64,000 nucleotides of DNA, from positions 1,240,001 to 1,304,000 of the forward strand of contig CAXXSX010000002.1 of NCBI GenBank assembly GCA_963677165.2. Direction: 5' to 3'. Origin of the DNA: JAFGXT01 sp963677165 (GTDB lineage: Bacteria; Verrucomicrobiota; Lentisphaeria; Victivallales; SZUA-371). The notes below the pieces were generated by a model. It did not search any database. It was not told where the DNA came from and saw only the letters and a program-made list of their open reading frames with translations. A program made the translations under genes and the position numbers. Below are positions 1-8,849 of this stretch, piece by piece; within the stretch, counting starts at the first letter, position 1; every line of letters begins with the position of its first letter.

Positions 1-691
1 ACAGGGTTGAAGACTGATTGACTACTTCAACTAAATCTTCAATCTCCTTTAACTGCCTGCGAAAGTTTACAGCCATCTGAGGCTTCACTGAATGGAAGAA
101 CGACACCATACCTTGAAGTTGCTGATATGTATCTTCGTTCAGTTCGCCGGTAGATATGAGGTTTTGCTTAAGGTTATGAATCTGCGCCCGGAGATTACGG
201 CGTAATTCCCTGGGCACATTCAGTTCTTGGTTTACAACGCAACCAGTAATGATTTGCCGTTTGGCACGGCGTATCACTCGGGTTTTACTATGATTCAGTT
301 TATATCCGGTGTCACGAATGATTTCATCGATAGCCGGAATAATGTGGTTCAGGTCAGGATTATTACTGCTGAAACACAGATCGTCGGCATATCGCGAATA
401 TGTCGCCTGATACTTTTTAGCAAGACCTGCCATACGGGCATCCAGCCGTTTGAGCACAAGATTACTCAGTACCGGACTGGATGGAGCCCCTTGAGGAAGC
501 ATCTTCTCAAGCATGCAGACTTCAACAATATCCGTCAGCTTGGCCATCTGTTGGTTAACAGGTAAGAGCAATACAAACCAAGCGTTTTGAACATCGCGTG
601 TTTTATCGCATACATGAAGAATCTATCTATATTGTTGCAGTATCACACTGTGCTCAAAAACCATACTACTGGATAAATCGCTTAGATTCAT
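1..691 (-). pseudogene. Retron-type reverse transcriptase remnant, C-terminus beyond left edge
   Basis: Read from about 622 down to 1 the frame stays open and encodes the catalytic half of a reverse transcriptase. It contains LPQGAPSSPVLSNLV, then RLDARMAGLAKKY, the active-site YADD (codons at 380-391), and downstream TGCVVNQELNVPRELRR, which resembles the VTG..VN..PR block of retron RTs. The same frame is open back to an ATG at 691 but is interrupted by TAG at 623-625, and the fingers motifs that normally precede LPQG (RT1, RT2 and the first catalytic Asp) are absent. The piece before the stop encodes only 22 residues. The 691 start overlaps the stop of the small upstream ORF (ATGA). Seen: RT palm motifs and stop. 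Inferred: N-terminally truncated, probably inactive retron/RT remnant. A downstream effector or the C-terminal end may lie left of the window. Confidence 0.75.
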
Positions 692-960
692 AGTTCTTGC
701 TGTTCTTTTATATTACGCATCCAGCCGTTAGCAAAGTCTGCCAGTCCATGCTGAAGCTCATAATTGACAGCAGTCACCTGATCATTAGCATAAGTAAAAA
801 CTTCCTGGTCAACGCCCAGATAATCATTACGAAATGAGATGGGGAAATACTCACCGGCTTTGATTGGCGCTTTCACGAATTTTTGGCCACTACACAGGTG
901 ACTCCGTTTTTTTGTACTATTAGATAAAGGTTTAGACTTTAATATAAAGACATTATCCAT
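688..960 (-). CDS. Small protein of unknown function coupled to the RT remnant
   Basis: A 90-residue frame whose TGA overlaps the ATG of the reverse-transcriptase frame, an arrangement typical of translational coupling. I do not recognise the family. The protein is soluble, basic at the N-terminus (KSKPLSNSTKKR) and acidic/mixed after residue 50, with no membrane segment and no cysteine pair except a single Cys near residue 23. It could be the 3' remnant of a larger gene carried by the same element, or an accessory protein of a retron-like cassette. Coding status is uncertain because of its length and decayed neighbour. Confidence 0.4.
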   Translation of the reverse strand: MDNVFILKSKPLSNSTKKRSHLCSGQKFVKAPIKAGEYFPISFRNDYLGVDQEVFTYANDQVTAVNYELQHGLADFANGWMRNIKEQQEL

Positions 961-1040
961 CCATTTTTATATAATTCTTCTTACAGTAAGGTAAAATTCG
1001 AGTCTTATTAACTTGAACCATTCAATCAGGAGAAAGAATT

Positions 1041-1745
1041 ATGGTTAAATCAGAAAACAGACATCATGCAGTGAAATCAAGAACATTCACACTCATAGAA
1101 CTTCTTGTCGTTATAGCAATAATAGCAATTCTTGCTGGAATGCTTCTTCCAGCCTTAAACCAAGCTAGAAATAAAGCAAAACTGAGTACCTGTACCAACA
1201 ATCTCAAACAAATCGGTCTTGGCATGGCACAGTATAACAACGATCATGATGGTCGCATGCCACCATATTTTACATCTGGATATTACTTCCCCGAAACCGG
1301 TAAGACTTCAACAGAGAATTCATGGTGGTGGTATAAAGAATTATTAATATCTTATGTAAAAAATGAAAACCTGTTTGCCTGTCCAATGGACATGGGGTAT
1401 GGCGGCATTGCGAAAGCCTGTTTGAATGCCAATTATGACAATACAAGCTATGTATATAACAGTATTCCATCCACTCCGAACATTGCCAGTCTAAAGCTTT
1501 GCCAGATCAAACAGCCTTCCAAAACCATCGATATTGGAGAATGGGGAATTCACAATCCCTTTTCCTGGCACTATTCTCCACAGAGTACCGTGATGAATAA
1601 TGCAAAAGTCAATATCGTTTTTGTAGATGGCCATGTAAATATCACAGCCATGTATTATGCCGGAGGCGGCACAAATTGCTACCAGAAAAATCCTCCTTCA
1701 GGCTATGATTACACTTGGAACGCTTCCAGCAGTTTACAATTCTAA
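1041..1745 (+). CDS. Pseudopilin-like protein (type II secretion/prepilin N-terminus, DGHV motif)
   Basis: A 234-residue protein with a basic N-terminus followed by FTLIELLVVIAIIAILAG from Phe16, including the conserved Glu at +5 of the predicted mature chain. The residue before Phe is Thr, not the Gly preferred by prepilin peptidase. After the hydrophobic helix comes a coiled region (LNQARNKAKLSTCTNNLKQIG) and a beta-rich domain with aromatic and Cys-Pro (ACPMD) elements. It ends in the family signature VFVDGHVN near residue 200. Start supported by AGGAGA at about 1029-1034. It stands alone: its gene ends convergently against the GH3 gene and it has no regulator directly upstream, unlike most paralogues here. 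Likely an inner-membrane-anchored or secreted pseudopilin-fold protein; function in carbohydrate use is inferred from context only. Confidence 0.85.
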   Translation: MVKSENRHHAVKSRTFTLIELLVVIAIIAILAGMLLPALNQARNKAKLSTCTNNLKQIGLGMAQYNNDHDGRMPPYFTSGYYFPETGKTSTENSWWWYKELLISYVKNENLFACPMDMGYGGIAKACLNANYDNTSYVYNSIPSTPNIASLKLCQIKQPSKTIDIGEWGIHNPFSWHYSPQSTVMNNAKVNIVFVDGHVNITAMYYAGGGTNCYQKNPPSGYDYTWNASSSLQF

Positions 1746-1760
1746 TAATCAGCGCCCCAT

Positions 1761-1799
1761 TGGCGGTTGCATATTAAATTATGCAGCCGCCATTTTTTT
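1761..1799 (+). terminator. Rho-independent terminator
   Basis: An 11-bp stem (GGCGGTTGCAT pairing with ATGCAGCCGCC, one G-U) with an 8-nt loop is followed by ATTTTTTTA. It closes the pseudopilin gene and overlaps the last codons of the convergent GH3 gene. Confidence 0.8.
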
Positions 1800-3435
1800 A
1801 ATAATTCAATTCAAAATGTTTAATTTTAACTTGTGGCATCTGTACCGGACTCATTCCTTGCGGAGGCAGTTCTCCCAGCCAGACTTTTACCGCAGCCCGT
1901 TGCGAAGAATCATCCGGACAGTATGCCAACAACAGGTTATTAATGTGTGGTGCCTCGTAAAGCACATATGGATTTCCGAAACTGCTAAAAACAGTTTTAT
2001 CCGGTTCTCTTAAAGCAAAACTGTGCCAAAAGATATTCAGCGGAACGTTACTCATTCGCATGGTTCCATGCCGCATCCATGTGGTATTATAAAAATTAAC
2101 AAATATCTTATTGTATTCAGGCAATAATTTACGCAGTTCCCGATGACTTGGATTCAGCAGATGATCAACAGTCAATCCACGTTTTCCAAGCTCTTCATCA
2201 ATAACCGGTAAATCCTTTATTTCATGTCTATGTTCCCTTTCAGAAACCGTAACAGTCAGCACTTTCGAACCCTTCGACAAATGAACGGGCAAAAGTTCGT
2301 TGCGAACTCTTACCTGAGTAATGGATTTTTCAGCCATTTTCTCAGCTACATTGGCATGTCCAGCCAACATATCTTCCGAAAATTCCACACCAAATGGATC
2401 GTGATGCAGATTTAGTCGTGCTTTGTTTTCTAATACATGGCGTACTGCATCATATACCCGTTCTTCAGAAAGTTTGTTTTTTCGTAATGCTTCCATAAGA
2501 TAATTAAAATCATCAATGGGTTTAGAAAATAACACCATGTCGGAACCGGCCGCAATATTCCGCCACGCCAATTCTTCATCAATACAGCGTGAGGTAATCC
2601 CAATCATTGGAATTCCGTCCGAGACTAGAAGCCCTTTAAAATTCAACTGTTTTCTTAGCAGATCAATCTGGAGCTTGGGACAAAGGGTTGCCGGCAACGC
2701 CAAATCCGGTTCCTCTTTCTGCCAGTCAGGCAACGAAATATGTCCCGCCATAACACTCATTGAGCCAGCATCAAAAGCTGCCTGCCAGACACGTCCGTAA
2801 AGTTCCATCCATTGCCCGAAAGGCAGAGAATTTACGGTAGTACATAAGTGCTGGTCTCTGTCATCGACACCGTCTCCCGGAAAGTGCTTGACAGTTGCAG
2901 CCATAAGCCCATCCTGTTGCAATCCACGGATAAGCGCCTGAAGCAATGGAATCACATGATCCGGGTTATCGCCAAGCGATCTAGTATTAACCAGCGGATT
3001 GTTAAAATTCAGATTCAGGTCAGCAATCGGGGAAAAAGTCCAGTGGATACCGCAGCTTCGCGATTCCAGCGCTGTAATGCGTCCGAGTTGATACATCAAT
3101 TCCGGGTCATTTGTAGCAGAGCAGGCCATGGGAACCGGAAATTTTGTGGATTGAGTTTTAATAGCGCAAGCTCCGAATTCCATATCCGCGGCAATCATTA
3201 CTGGTAACCGGGAAACGGATTGAACTATTTGACATTTCTTCATCAGTTCGTCGCGCGAACCGCCACCGAAAAACACTGATCCCAGTGGAACTTTTTTAAA
3301 AATATCGCGCCATTCAGCTTCGGTATAGTTCCGGTCCTCTGGGCACAGCAGATGACCAATGCACTGTTCCATTGTCATTGATTTGAGAGTATCTTCAACC
3401 CAGTAATGTTGTTCATTATTTAATTCAATTAACAT
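1798..3435 (-). CDS. Glycoside hydrolase family 3, NagZ-like (beta-N-acetylhexosaminidase/beta-glycosidase type)
   Basis: A 545-residue protein without a signal peptide, hence probably cytoplasmic. The GH3 N-terminal TIM-barrel domain (about residues 15-350) carries MIAADMEFG, KHFPGDG at Lys183-Gly189 followed by a DQH at 194-196, and VSDG with the predicted nucleophile Asp273. The KHFPG(H/D)G...D.H loop resembles NagZ-type GH3 enzymes, whose acid/base is a His-Asp pair on this loop; His196 is the candidate here. Residues 370-545 form a smaller C-terminal domain. It is the last gene of the minus-strand LacI-pseudopilin-GH operon, 15 nt after the GH42-like gene. In context it likely hydrolyses oligosaccharides taken into the cell; exact substrate unknown. 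Confidence 0.85.
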   Translation of the reverse strand: MLIELNNEQHYWVEDTLKSMTMEQCIGHLLCPEDRNYTEAEWRDIFKKVPLGSVFFGGGSRDELMKKCQIVQSVSRLPVMIAADMEFGACAIKTQSTKFPVPMACSATNDPELMYQLGRITALESRSCGIHWTFSPIADLNLNFNNPLVNTRSLGDNPDHVIPLLQALIRGLQQDGLMAATVKHFPGDGVDDRDQHLCTTVNSLPFGQWMELYGRVWQAAFDAGSMSVMAGHISLPDWQKEEPDLALPATLCPKLQIDLLRKQLNFKGLLVSDGIPMIGITSRCIDEELAWRNIAAGSDMVLFSKPIDDFNYLMEALRKNKLSEERVYDAVRHVLENKARLNLHHDPFGVEFSEDMLAGHANVAEKMAEKSITQVRVRNELLPVHLSKGSKVLTVTVSEREHRHEIKDLPVIDEELGKRGLTVDHLLNPSHRELRKLLPEYNKIFVNFYNTTWMRHGTMRMSNVPLNIFWHSFALREPDKTVFSSFGNPYVLYEAPHINNLLLAYCPDDSSQRAAVKVWLGELPPQGMSPVQMPQVKIKHFELNY

Positions 3436-3450
3436 ATTGAGAATATCCTG

Positions 3451-5547
3451 CTATTTTCCGGTTACGGTCAGAATATCATAACCATATCCCGGAAGAGTAA
3501 TATTAAAATTGCCGTCTTTCACATCATAAACTTGACCATTCACAATACTTGTTAGTTTCCCAGTATAGTGCGAATCCAGCACTGCGGAATAAGTTCCCGG
3601 ATTTGGTCCTGCATTACCCAATAACAAAGTCCGATCAACATTGAGCGCGCTTATGATCTCGAGTGCCTCAAAATTCTCTCCTTGCCGCTTTATGCTGATC
3701 TCCCGCGCCATTCCCAGCTTATCCGAAACAATACCGCCGATCAGTCGGCTTAAGCCTTCACCATATAGCGAATCAAACGCACAATACACCACCTGCTTGT
3801 CATTGGACTGTATAACTGAAGGATAGGCATCCTGATTACCGACCAGAACAATTGAGTCCTTGAGTCCAGTTTGCGGCAGATAACCCGGGATCGCCTTCTC
3901 CATAGGCAGTGGATTCACCTGTTCGGGGCTCTGTACGGTTATTTCTGTAAGGAAATATGGATTAAGTGAACTAATAACTTCAGTTAAACGCATCTGTCCG
4001 CGGTTCCACGGAGCCGCTCCGCGTGATTTGATTCCTAAAAATGAAGGAACAGGACACAAAGCAAAGACTTCATCTCTTGCAAATGAACCGCCGAAAGCAA
4101 GTATTTTCCCTCCATTACGATGAAACTTCGCAACCAGATCAAGATTACTTTCAGAGAGAATAGAAAGGCTTGGAACGACAAGCAGTTTATATTTGTCGAG
4201 TTTTGCCTTTAATTGCCTGTCAGAGATAAAATCTACAGCAAAATGTTGATTACGGACAAGATCATAGGTATTAGTCAATCGTTTTGTATATTTATCACGC
4301 CCGGCTCCAGTTGCTGCAAAAGCATAATGAACCGTTGACGGGTTTGACACCAATACTGCAATTTCAGCTTTTTTTCGCGGAGAAGCGAAAATACTCTGGT
4401 ATTTATTTATTAGTTTAAAAAGTCTGGTAAGTTCAGCACGTACCAGTGGCGGGGTTGCCTTGTCTGAATCAAAGCCGAAGCCGTCCCCCTTTCCATGCGA
4501 ATAGAAAAACATGCCGCGACAGCCACCTAGAATCTGGGCGAATAACTGCAGTGCTGCAAGATTAGGTTTCAGCGGGGGAATGCCGTATTGAGGTCGGGTT
4601 TCATAGGAAACTACCGGTCCGAGCGGATTCAGTGAACGCATGATTTCCATACCGTTGCGGTAGTGGAACAATGAACCGTTGTATAGGTCGCAACCCGGAA
4701 TATCCTGTACTGCCGTCAATAATGCAATATCGTTACAATACAGCGAATCTCCAGTCAATGCCTGAACCGGATTTTTACCGGACATGGCTACGTCTCCACC
4801 ATATTTTTTAAAGATATTACGCTGCCATTGAAAGAAATCAGCAAATGCCTGTTGATTGTAGCAAAACCATTTATACCAGTATCGGCGTTGTTTATCCGGA
4901 CTCTCTGGTGGTATAATAGACTTGAAATCCTTGAAATTCGTTTCCATTGCTTTATTAAACTTATCAATATTGCCGTACTTTTGGATCATTGCCTTACGGT
5001 AAGCATCAATTGCGTCCGGAGTATGGTCCAATCCGTAAGCGGGTTCGTTCCAACTTACATATACTACATTAGGGTCATTACCCACTTTTTTTGCAACAAT
5101 AGTCCAGAAAGTTTCAAGAGCCTTACGGTACTTCGCATTATGAATACTGTGTGGGAACCAGAATCCGATCTTTTCGCCCTTTGCATTAACAGGATGCGGT
5201 CCGGCAATCTTGCCAAGCCAACCTGGAATATAATGTCCGGTTAAAAGGGTAAAAAATACCATATCATTGCGCTTAGTCATTTTCTGACAATCAGAAATAT
5301 ATTTCAATCCCTTTTCTGAAGCTTTTTCCGAATCCGGCATGACCTGGATAATACTGAATTCACTGTGAACACTATTCATGCCAACAGCTTTTGATTCCTG
5401 AAGCCATTGATCTTTCAGAGCGCTAACAAATCCTATTGGAAAAAACGGTTTCCCTTTCCGCATAAGTTCACCGTTTTTTACGGTAATATCTCCAGCCTGA
5501 ACTACAATTGAAGCCAGTAACATAACGAGGAATATAAATTTATTCAT
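3451..5547 (-). CDS. Exported GH42-like beta-galactosidase family protein
   Basis: A 698-residue protein with a Sec signal peptide (MNKFIFLVMLLASIVVQAG). The clan GH-A barrel spans roughly residues 25-370: WNEP places the acid/base at Glu168, and SYETRP places the likely nucleophile at Glu316. Residues around 400-600 (IAVLVSNPSTVHYAF, LLVVPSLSILSE) resemble the GH42 trimerisation domain with its flavodoxin-like fold, followed by a small beta domain at the C-terminus. It lies 31 nt after the GH-A hydrolase gene and 15 nt before the GH3 gene, so it is in one operon. GH42 enzymes cleave beta-galactosides, but distant members act on other sugars, so the substrate is open. Confidence 0.8.
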   Translation of the reverse strand: MNKFIFLVMLLASIVVQAGDITVKNGELMRKGKPFFPIGFVSALKDQWLQESKAVGMNSVHSEFSIIQVMPDSEKASEKGLKYISDCQKMTKRNDMVFFTLLTGHYIPGWLGKIAGPHPVNAKGEKIGFWFPHSIHNAKYRKALETFWTIVAKKVGNDPNVVYVSWNEPAYGLDHTPDAIDAYRKAMIQKYGNIDKFNKAMETNFKDFKSIIPPESPDKQRRYWYKWFCYNQQAFADFFQWQRNIFKKYGGDVAMSGKNPVQALTGDSLYCNDIALLTAVQDIPGCDLYNGSLFHYRNGMEIMRSLNPLGPVVSYETRPQYGIPPLKPNLAALQLFAQILGGCRGMFFYSHGKGDGFGFDSDKATPPLVRAELTRLFKLINKYQSIFASPRKKAEIAVLVSNPSTVHYAFAATGAGRDKYTKRLTNTYDLVRNQHFAVDFISDRQLKAKLDKYKLLVVPSLSILSESNLDLVAKFHRNGGKILAFGGSFARDEVFALCPVPSFLGIKSRGAAPWNRGQMRLTEVISSLNPYFLTEITVQSPEQVNPLPMEKAIPGYLPQTGLKDSIVLVGNQDAYPSVIQSNDKQVVYCAFDSLYGEGLSRLIGGIVSDKLGMAREISIKRQGENFEALEIISALNVDRTLLLGNAGPNPGTYSAVLDSHYTGKLTSIVNGQVYDVKDGNFNITLPGYGYDILTVTGK

Positions 5548-5578
5548 AAGAGTTGTTTTCCTTTCTTTAATTATTTTG

Positions 5579-6751
5579 CTATCTTAGCGGGTTATGTTTG
5601 AATAACTGCTTCATAAACGGCGTAGGTTTACCGTTACTCAACCGAACAATTCCATAGCTGTAATCATCACGGCTGGCTCCCTTTGGCAGACTTTTTACAA
5701 GCTTTTCCCTGATTTCTCCGGAACTTTCATCCCCGGATTGATATTGATAAATAAAACTGAGTTGATAAAGTCCGGCTTTACGGTTAAATTCAAGACATTC
5801 CATTAACTGTGAAGCCTGAGTTTGATCGTACCATTTAGCGTCATGCGGCCCCCAGGCACGGATCAATGCATCCGCACTACTGCCGAATTCAGTATTCCAG
5901 ATCGGCTTGTAACGATCCCCGTTTGCATTCATAATCTGACGCAGCTTGTTGCCGCGTTCAACATAACTCCAGATAAGTGGAACACCATAGGTATGAAGAT
6001 TCATTATGTCAAAATATTTTTTCCCTCCACCCGCATAAATACCCTTAGGGAATTCATTAAAATCAACCATGCCTCCAACAACAACTACAGCTTGTGAATT
6101 AGCCTTTTTTATTGCCGGATAAGCTTCTTTCAACATTTCTGCATAGCACTTGCCGCGTTCAATCATCGGAATTTTTGCGTCAGCACCAAACAGCGGGGTA
6201 AAACCATCATCCATTTCATTCCACAATTCCCAATATTTTACTTTGGGAAAACGTTTAGCCATCATCCCCATCAGCGCTGCAAAACGTTTATATCCTTCAT
6301 GCCGTTTCTCATAAGATATTCCATGAGGACTGCCGTGAACCACGACTAGCGGGATAAGATTATTAGAGGTAAGCATATCAATTTCCCGACGAAATCTCTC
6401 TAGCTCCTTTTCGTTATATACTCCAGGAGTCTGGGTGTTTTCAACGAGATGCCAGTATATAGTTCTCCGCACGTATCGAATATGTGCCTTCTTTAAATCT
6501 TTGAACATTTGCTCGTTAATCCCGTGTACGCCTATTCCTAGTTTGGGCCAGGGAGAAACTTTTTTCCCGTTGACAATGTAATATCGAGGAACTCCGGCAC
6601 GTTCTAGTTTCATCTGCATCTGCTTCATTTCCCTGCCAATTTTAGCCCAGTCAACTGCAGAGGCCGTTACCGTAGCGAACATTGCAATACCACAACACAC
6701 CATATGAACTAATCGGGTTATGAGTATTCCATTTATTTTGTGTAAAATCAT
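5579..6751 (-). CDS. Exported clan GH-A glycoside hydrolase (GH5/GH39-like)
   Basis: A 390-residue protein with an N-terminal hydrophobic stretch (IAMFATVTASA) that fits a signal peptide. A single TIM barrel follows: YWELWNEMDDG gives the predicted acid/base Glu179 after beta-strand 4, and IWNTEFG gives the predicted nucleophile Glu288 at strand 7. The sequence WPKLGIGVHG and the strand spacing resemble GH39/GH5 enzymes, but I cannot assign the family. First hydrolase gene after the pseudopilin (119-nt gap) in the LacI-controlled minus-strand operon. Both catalytic Glu residues are present, so it is probably active on an extracytoplasmic glycan. Confidence 0.75.
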   Translation of the reverse strand: MILHKINGILITRLVHMVCCGIAMFATVTASAVDWAKIGREMKQMQMKLERAGVPRYYIVNGKKVSPWPKLGIGVHGINEQMFKDLKKAHIRYVRRTIYWHLVENTQTPGVYNEKELERFRREIDMLTSNNLIPLVVVHGSPHGISYEKRHEGYKRFAALMGMMAKRFPKVKYWELWNEMDDGFTPLFGADAKIPMIERGKCYAEMLKEAYPAIKKANSQAVVVVGGMVDFNEFPKGIYAGGGKKYFDIMNLHTYGVPLIWSYVERGNKLRQIMNANGDRYKPIWNTEFGSSADALIRAWGPHDAKWYDQTQASQLMECLEFNRKAGLYQLSFIYQYQSGDESSGEIREKLVKSLPKGASRDDYSYGIVRLSNGKPTPFMKQLFKHNPLR

Positions 6752-6870
6752 TGTTGTTATTCCTTAAATTGATACAAAAATATCCTTAACCGGTCACTGA
6801 AAGCGAACAGGCTGTAAGTGTTGTGATCATTTTACCGGAGTGATTCCGGACTGAAAGCAAAAAGCTATTT

Positions 6871-7530
6871 TTACCAGCCGTGATAACCAGTAAAAGGAGT
6901 GTGACTGCTCGAATCCGGAATAGCCAGGTCATTTAGCACATACCACAAATAACTACTGTCATACCAGCCAAGTAATCTCTGATACCTGCGGTCGTTAACA
7001 TGGCCGTCAGCATACAGGAAATTCGATCCTCCAGCATGAATTCTAGCCAGATCAATTCCTATATTCAAATCACATACCATAGCATCGGTGCTTTTGGCAC
7101 CTTTCAGGGCTCGGCCAATATAAATGTAATCAACCCACGTACTATCTAAAACAAATCCGGCTTTGCCTTTGGGGCAGTGAAATAATTTCGAACGTCCGTC
7201 ACCGACACAGACATCGTTTACTTCTCCAATTGCCGGTAAATAACGTAGCGGAGTCAAATAGCCAATTCCAACCGGAGCACCAGCAGATGCACAGCTCCGA
7301 ATATCGCCTGCGCCTCTATAGCTGAAGTTTGGAGGTGTATAGGTATTATAATCTGCGGCATACATCTCAATCCCAGTTCCCATCTGCTTCAATTGGTTCT
7401 TGCAGGTAGTTGAATAAGCTTGGTTTCGGGCTCGGCCCAGCGCAGGAAGCAGCATGGCAGCTAATATCGCAATTATAGCTATAACCACCAAAAGTTCTAT
7501 GAGTGTAAAATTTTTGTCCCGTGCATTCAT
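6871..7530 (-). CDS. Pseudopilin-like protein in the LacI/GH operon
   Basis: A 219-residue protein starting MNARDKN followed by FTLIELLVVIAIIAILAA from Phe8, with Glu at +5. The residue before Phe is Asn rather than Gly. The rest is a globular region with FHCPKGKAGF and the C-terminal signature FLYADGHVN, then YLWYVLNDL near the end. A good ribosome site (AGGAGAAAG) precedes the ATG. It lies 57 nt downstream of the LacI gene and upstream of three glycoside hydrolases, all on the minus strand. This order, regulator-pseudopilin-enzyme, recurs three more times in the window. Confidence 0.88.
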   Translation of the reverse strand: MNARDKNFTLIELLVVIAIIAILAAMLLPALGRARNQAYSTTCKNQLKQMGTGIEMYAADYNTYTPPNFSYRGAGDIRSCASAGAPVGIGYLTPLRYLPAIGEVNDVCVGDGRSKLFHCPKGKAGFVLDSTWVDYIYIGRALKGAKSTDAMVCDLNIGIDLARIHAGGSNFLYADGHVNDRRYQRLLGWYDSSYLWYVLNDLAIPDSSSHTPFTGYHGW

Positions 7531-7587
7531 TTTCTTTCTCCTATACTGTTTTATGTGTTGATTTAACTCAAGTTTCTCTCAAAAGCC

Positions 7588-8643
7588 TCATCGCGATCTT
7601 ACAGATTGTCCATCCATAATGTTACCGTCAATCAGAATCTGTCGGGAAGTCAACCCGGGAGTTTTTAGCCGTTCGCACAATGCGGCATAGGCAGCCATTC
7701 CCATAATTCGCGCGTTAGGATATGCCGTCTGCAGTCGAACCGCTTCAGATGGCGCAGTAATATTATCGTAACCACTAATTGAGACTTCTTCTGGAACTCT
7801 GATCCCATCATTTTCTAAGCGGTTGATTACCTCGTAGGCAGTATCATCCGAATCACAGACTAGCGCGCTCAACCCTTCCTTGATCCTCTTTTTCAGGCAA
7901 AGATACATATCATCAGGAATAACTCTACCAACGGCATTGAAAATGTTTCGGGACTCTGGAAATTCGTTTCGGCATAGCAAAGCTTCAGCATAACCGTGAT
8001 AGCGATTCCTGCGCCATGCCTCAGCTCCAGTCCTGTCACATACATCCCCCATGAATCCGATTTGACGGTGACCACGAACAAAGTGTTGCTCAGTCAGGGT
8101 TTTGAAACATTTATACTCATTACAACGAACAATATCAAGACATGGAAGATCATACTGATAAGCCAGTGCCACACATGGAAAATTATCCAGGAGTGCCTTT
8201 ACCGTATTCTCTGAAAACCAGTTTATGAGTACCAGTCCGGATACTTGGCGATTACGCAAAGCAAATGGCAGAAGTTCCGGATCGGCAGCCTGCTCTCTAT
8301 GCTCCAGAGGCACATAATGCATAATCAGCGATACGTTCGAACGATAGGCTGCCTCACTTAAACCGGAAAGATAACCTGACAGAAGCACATCCGAAGCCAG
8401 AGCGGTTGAATTATCAGCATCAGTCTGGATGACAACACCGAATGACAGCTGTGTATTCTTTGACTTTCCTGCCGACATCCTCTTGGGACGCATCGGCAGC
8501 GCTTCATAGCCAAGCTGGCTGGCGGTTTCCATTACCAATGCACGAGTTCTCGCGCTTATGGAAAGATCATTTTTCAATGACCGTGACACAGTCGCTATGG
8601 ATAGTTTTAACTTATTCGCGATTTGTTGTTGACTGACAGCCAT
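7588..8643 (-). CDS. LacI-family transcriptional regulator
   Basis: A 351-residue regulator with a LacI helix-turn-helix at residues 1-50 (MAVSQQQIANKLKLSIATVS, then SRSLKNDLSISARTR and the hinge helix ETASQLGY). A periplasmic-binding-protein-like effector domain covers about 70-340 (FGVVIQTDADNST, VSISGYDNI). It should bind a palindromic operator and release it on sugar binding. It is the first gene of the operon with a pseudopilin and three glycosidases. A 42-bp sequence just upstream is duplicated upstream of the neighbouring AraC gene. It is a paralogue of the LacI at 34289-35326: the N-termini and the C-terminal (R)ILxDG segments are alike. Confidence 0.93.
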   Translation of the reverse strand: MAVSQQQIANKLKLSIATVSRSLKNDLSISARTRALVMETASQLGYEALPMRPKRMSAGKSKNTQLSFGVVIQTDADNSTALASDVLLSGYLSGLSEAAYRSNVSLIMHYVPLEHREQAADPELLPFALRNRQVSGLVLINWFSENTVKALLDNFPCVALAYQYDLPCLDIVRCNEYKCFKTLTEQHFVRGHRQIGFMGDVCDRTGAEAWRRNRYHGYAEALLCRNEFPESRNIFNAVGRVIPDDMYLCLKKRIKEGLSALVCDSDDTAYEVINRLENDGIRVPEEVSISGYDNITAPSEAVRLQTAYPNARIMGMAAYAALCERLKTPGLTSRQILIDGNIMDGQSVRSR

Positions 8644-8655
8644 TTCAAAACACCT

Positions 8656-8697
8656 TTTGCATTGCTTTAACCTATTTTAATAGTATTTTAAATGATT
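8656..8697 (-). promoter_or_regulatory. 42-bp conserved upstream element, copy 1 (before LacI gene)
   Basis: Nearly identical by eye (about 40 of 42 positions) to 12179-12220. On the plus strand it begins TTTGCATTGCTTTAACC and ends TATTTTAAATGATT, and it contains the short palindrome CTATTTTAATAG. It lies about 13 nt upstream of the LacI start codon. Best read as a shared promoter/operator region that ties the LacI operon to the AraC-glycyl radical enzyme unit. Confidence 0.6.
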
Positions 8698-8849
8698 TTT
8701 CAAAAAAAGCAATAGCTAGAGTAAAAAAAGTCATATTCTTCTTAGCATATTCCTCCAAAGAGCTACTGCGGTCACAAAATTAGCTTCTATACAGGAGGAC
8801 TAGACAAATGCTCCGAATGAATTCAGAAGCATTTGTCTTTACTTTCTCT

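Noticed and set aside
227..565. Plus-strand 112-codon frame
   Set aside because: It lies opposite the minus-strand RT palm motifs (LPQGAPSSP, YADD) and shows no family signature itself.
6840..6870. CCGGAGTGATTCCGG hairpin between pseudopilin and GH-A genes
   Set aside because: Only a 5-bp stem and no T-tract on the minus strand; not strong enough for an attenuator or terminator call.
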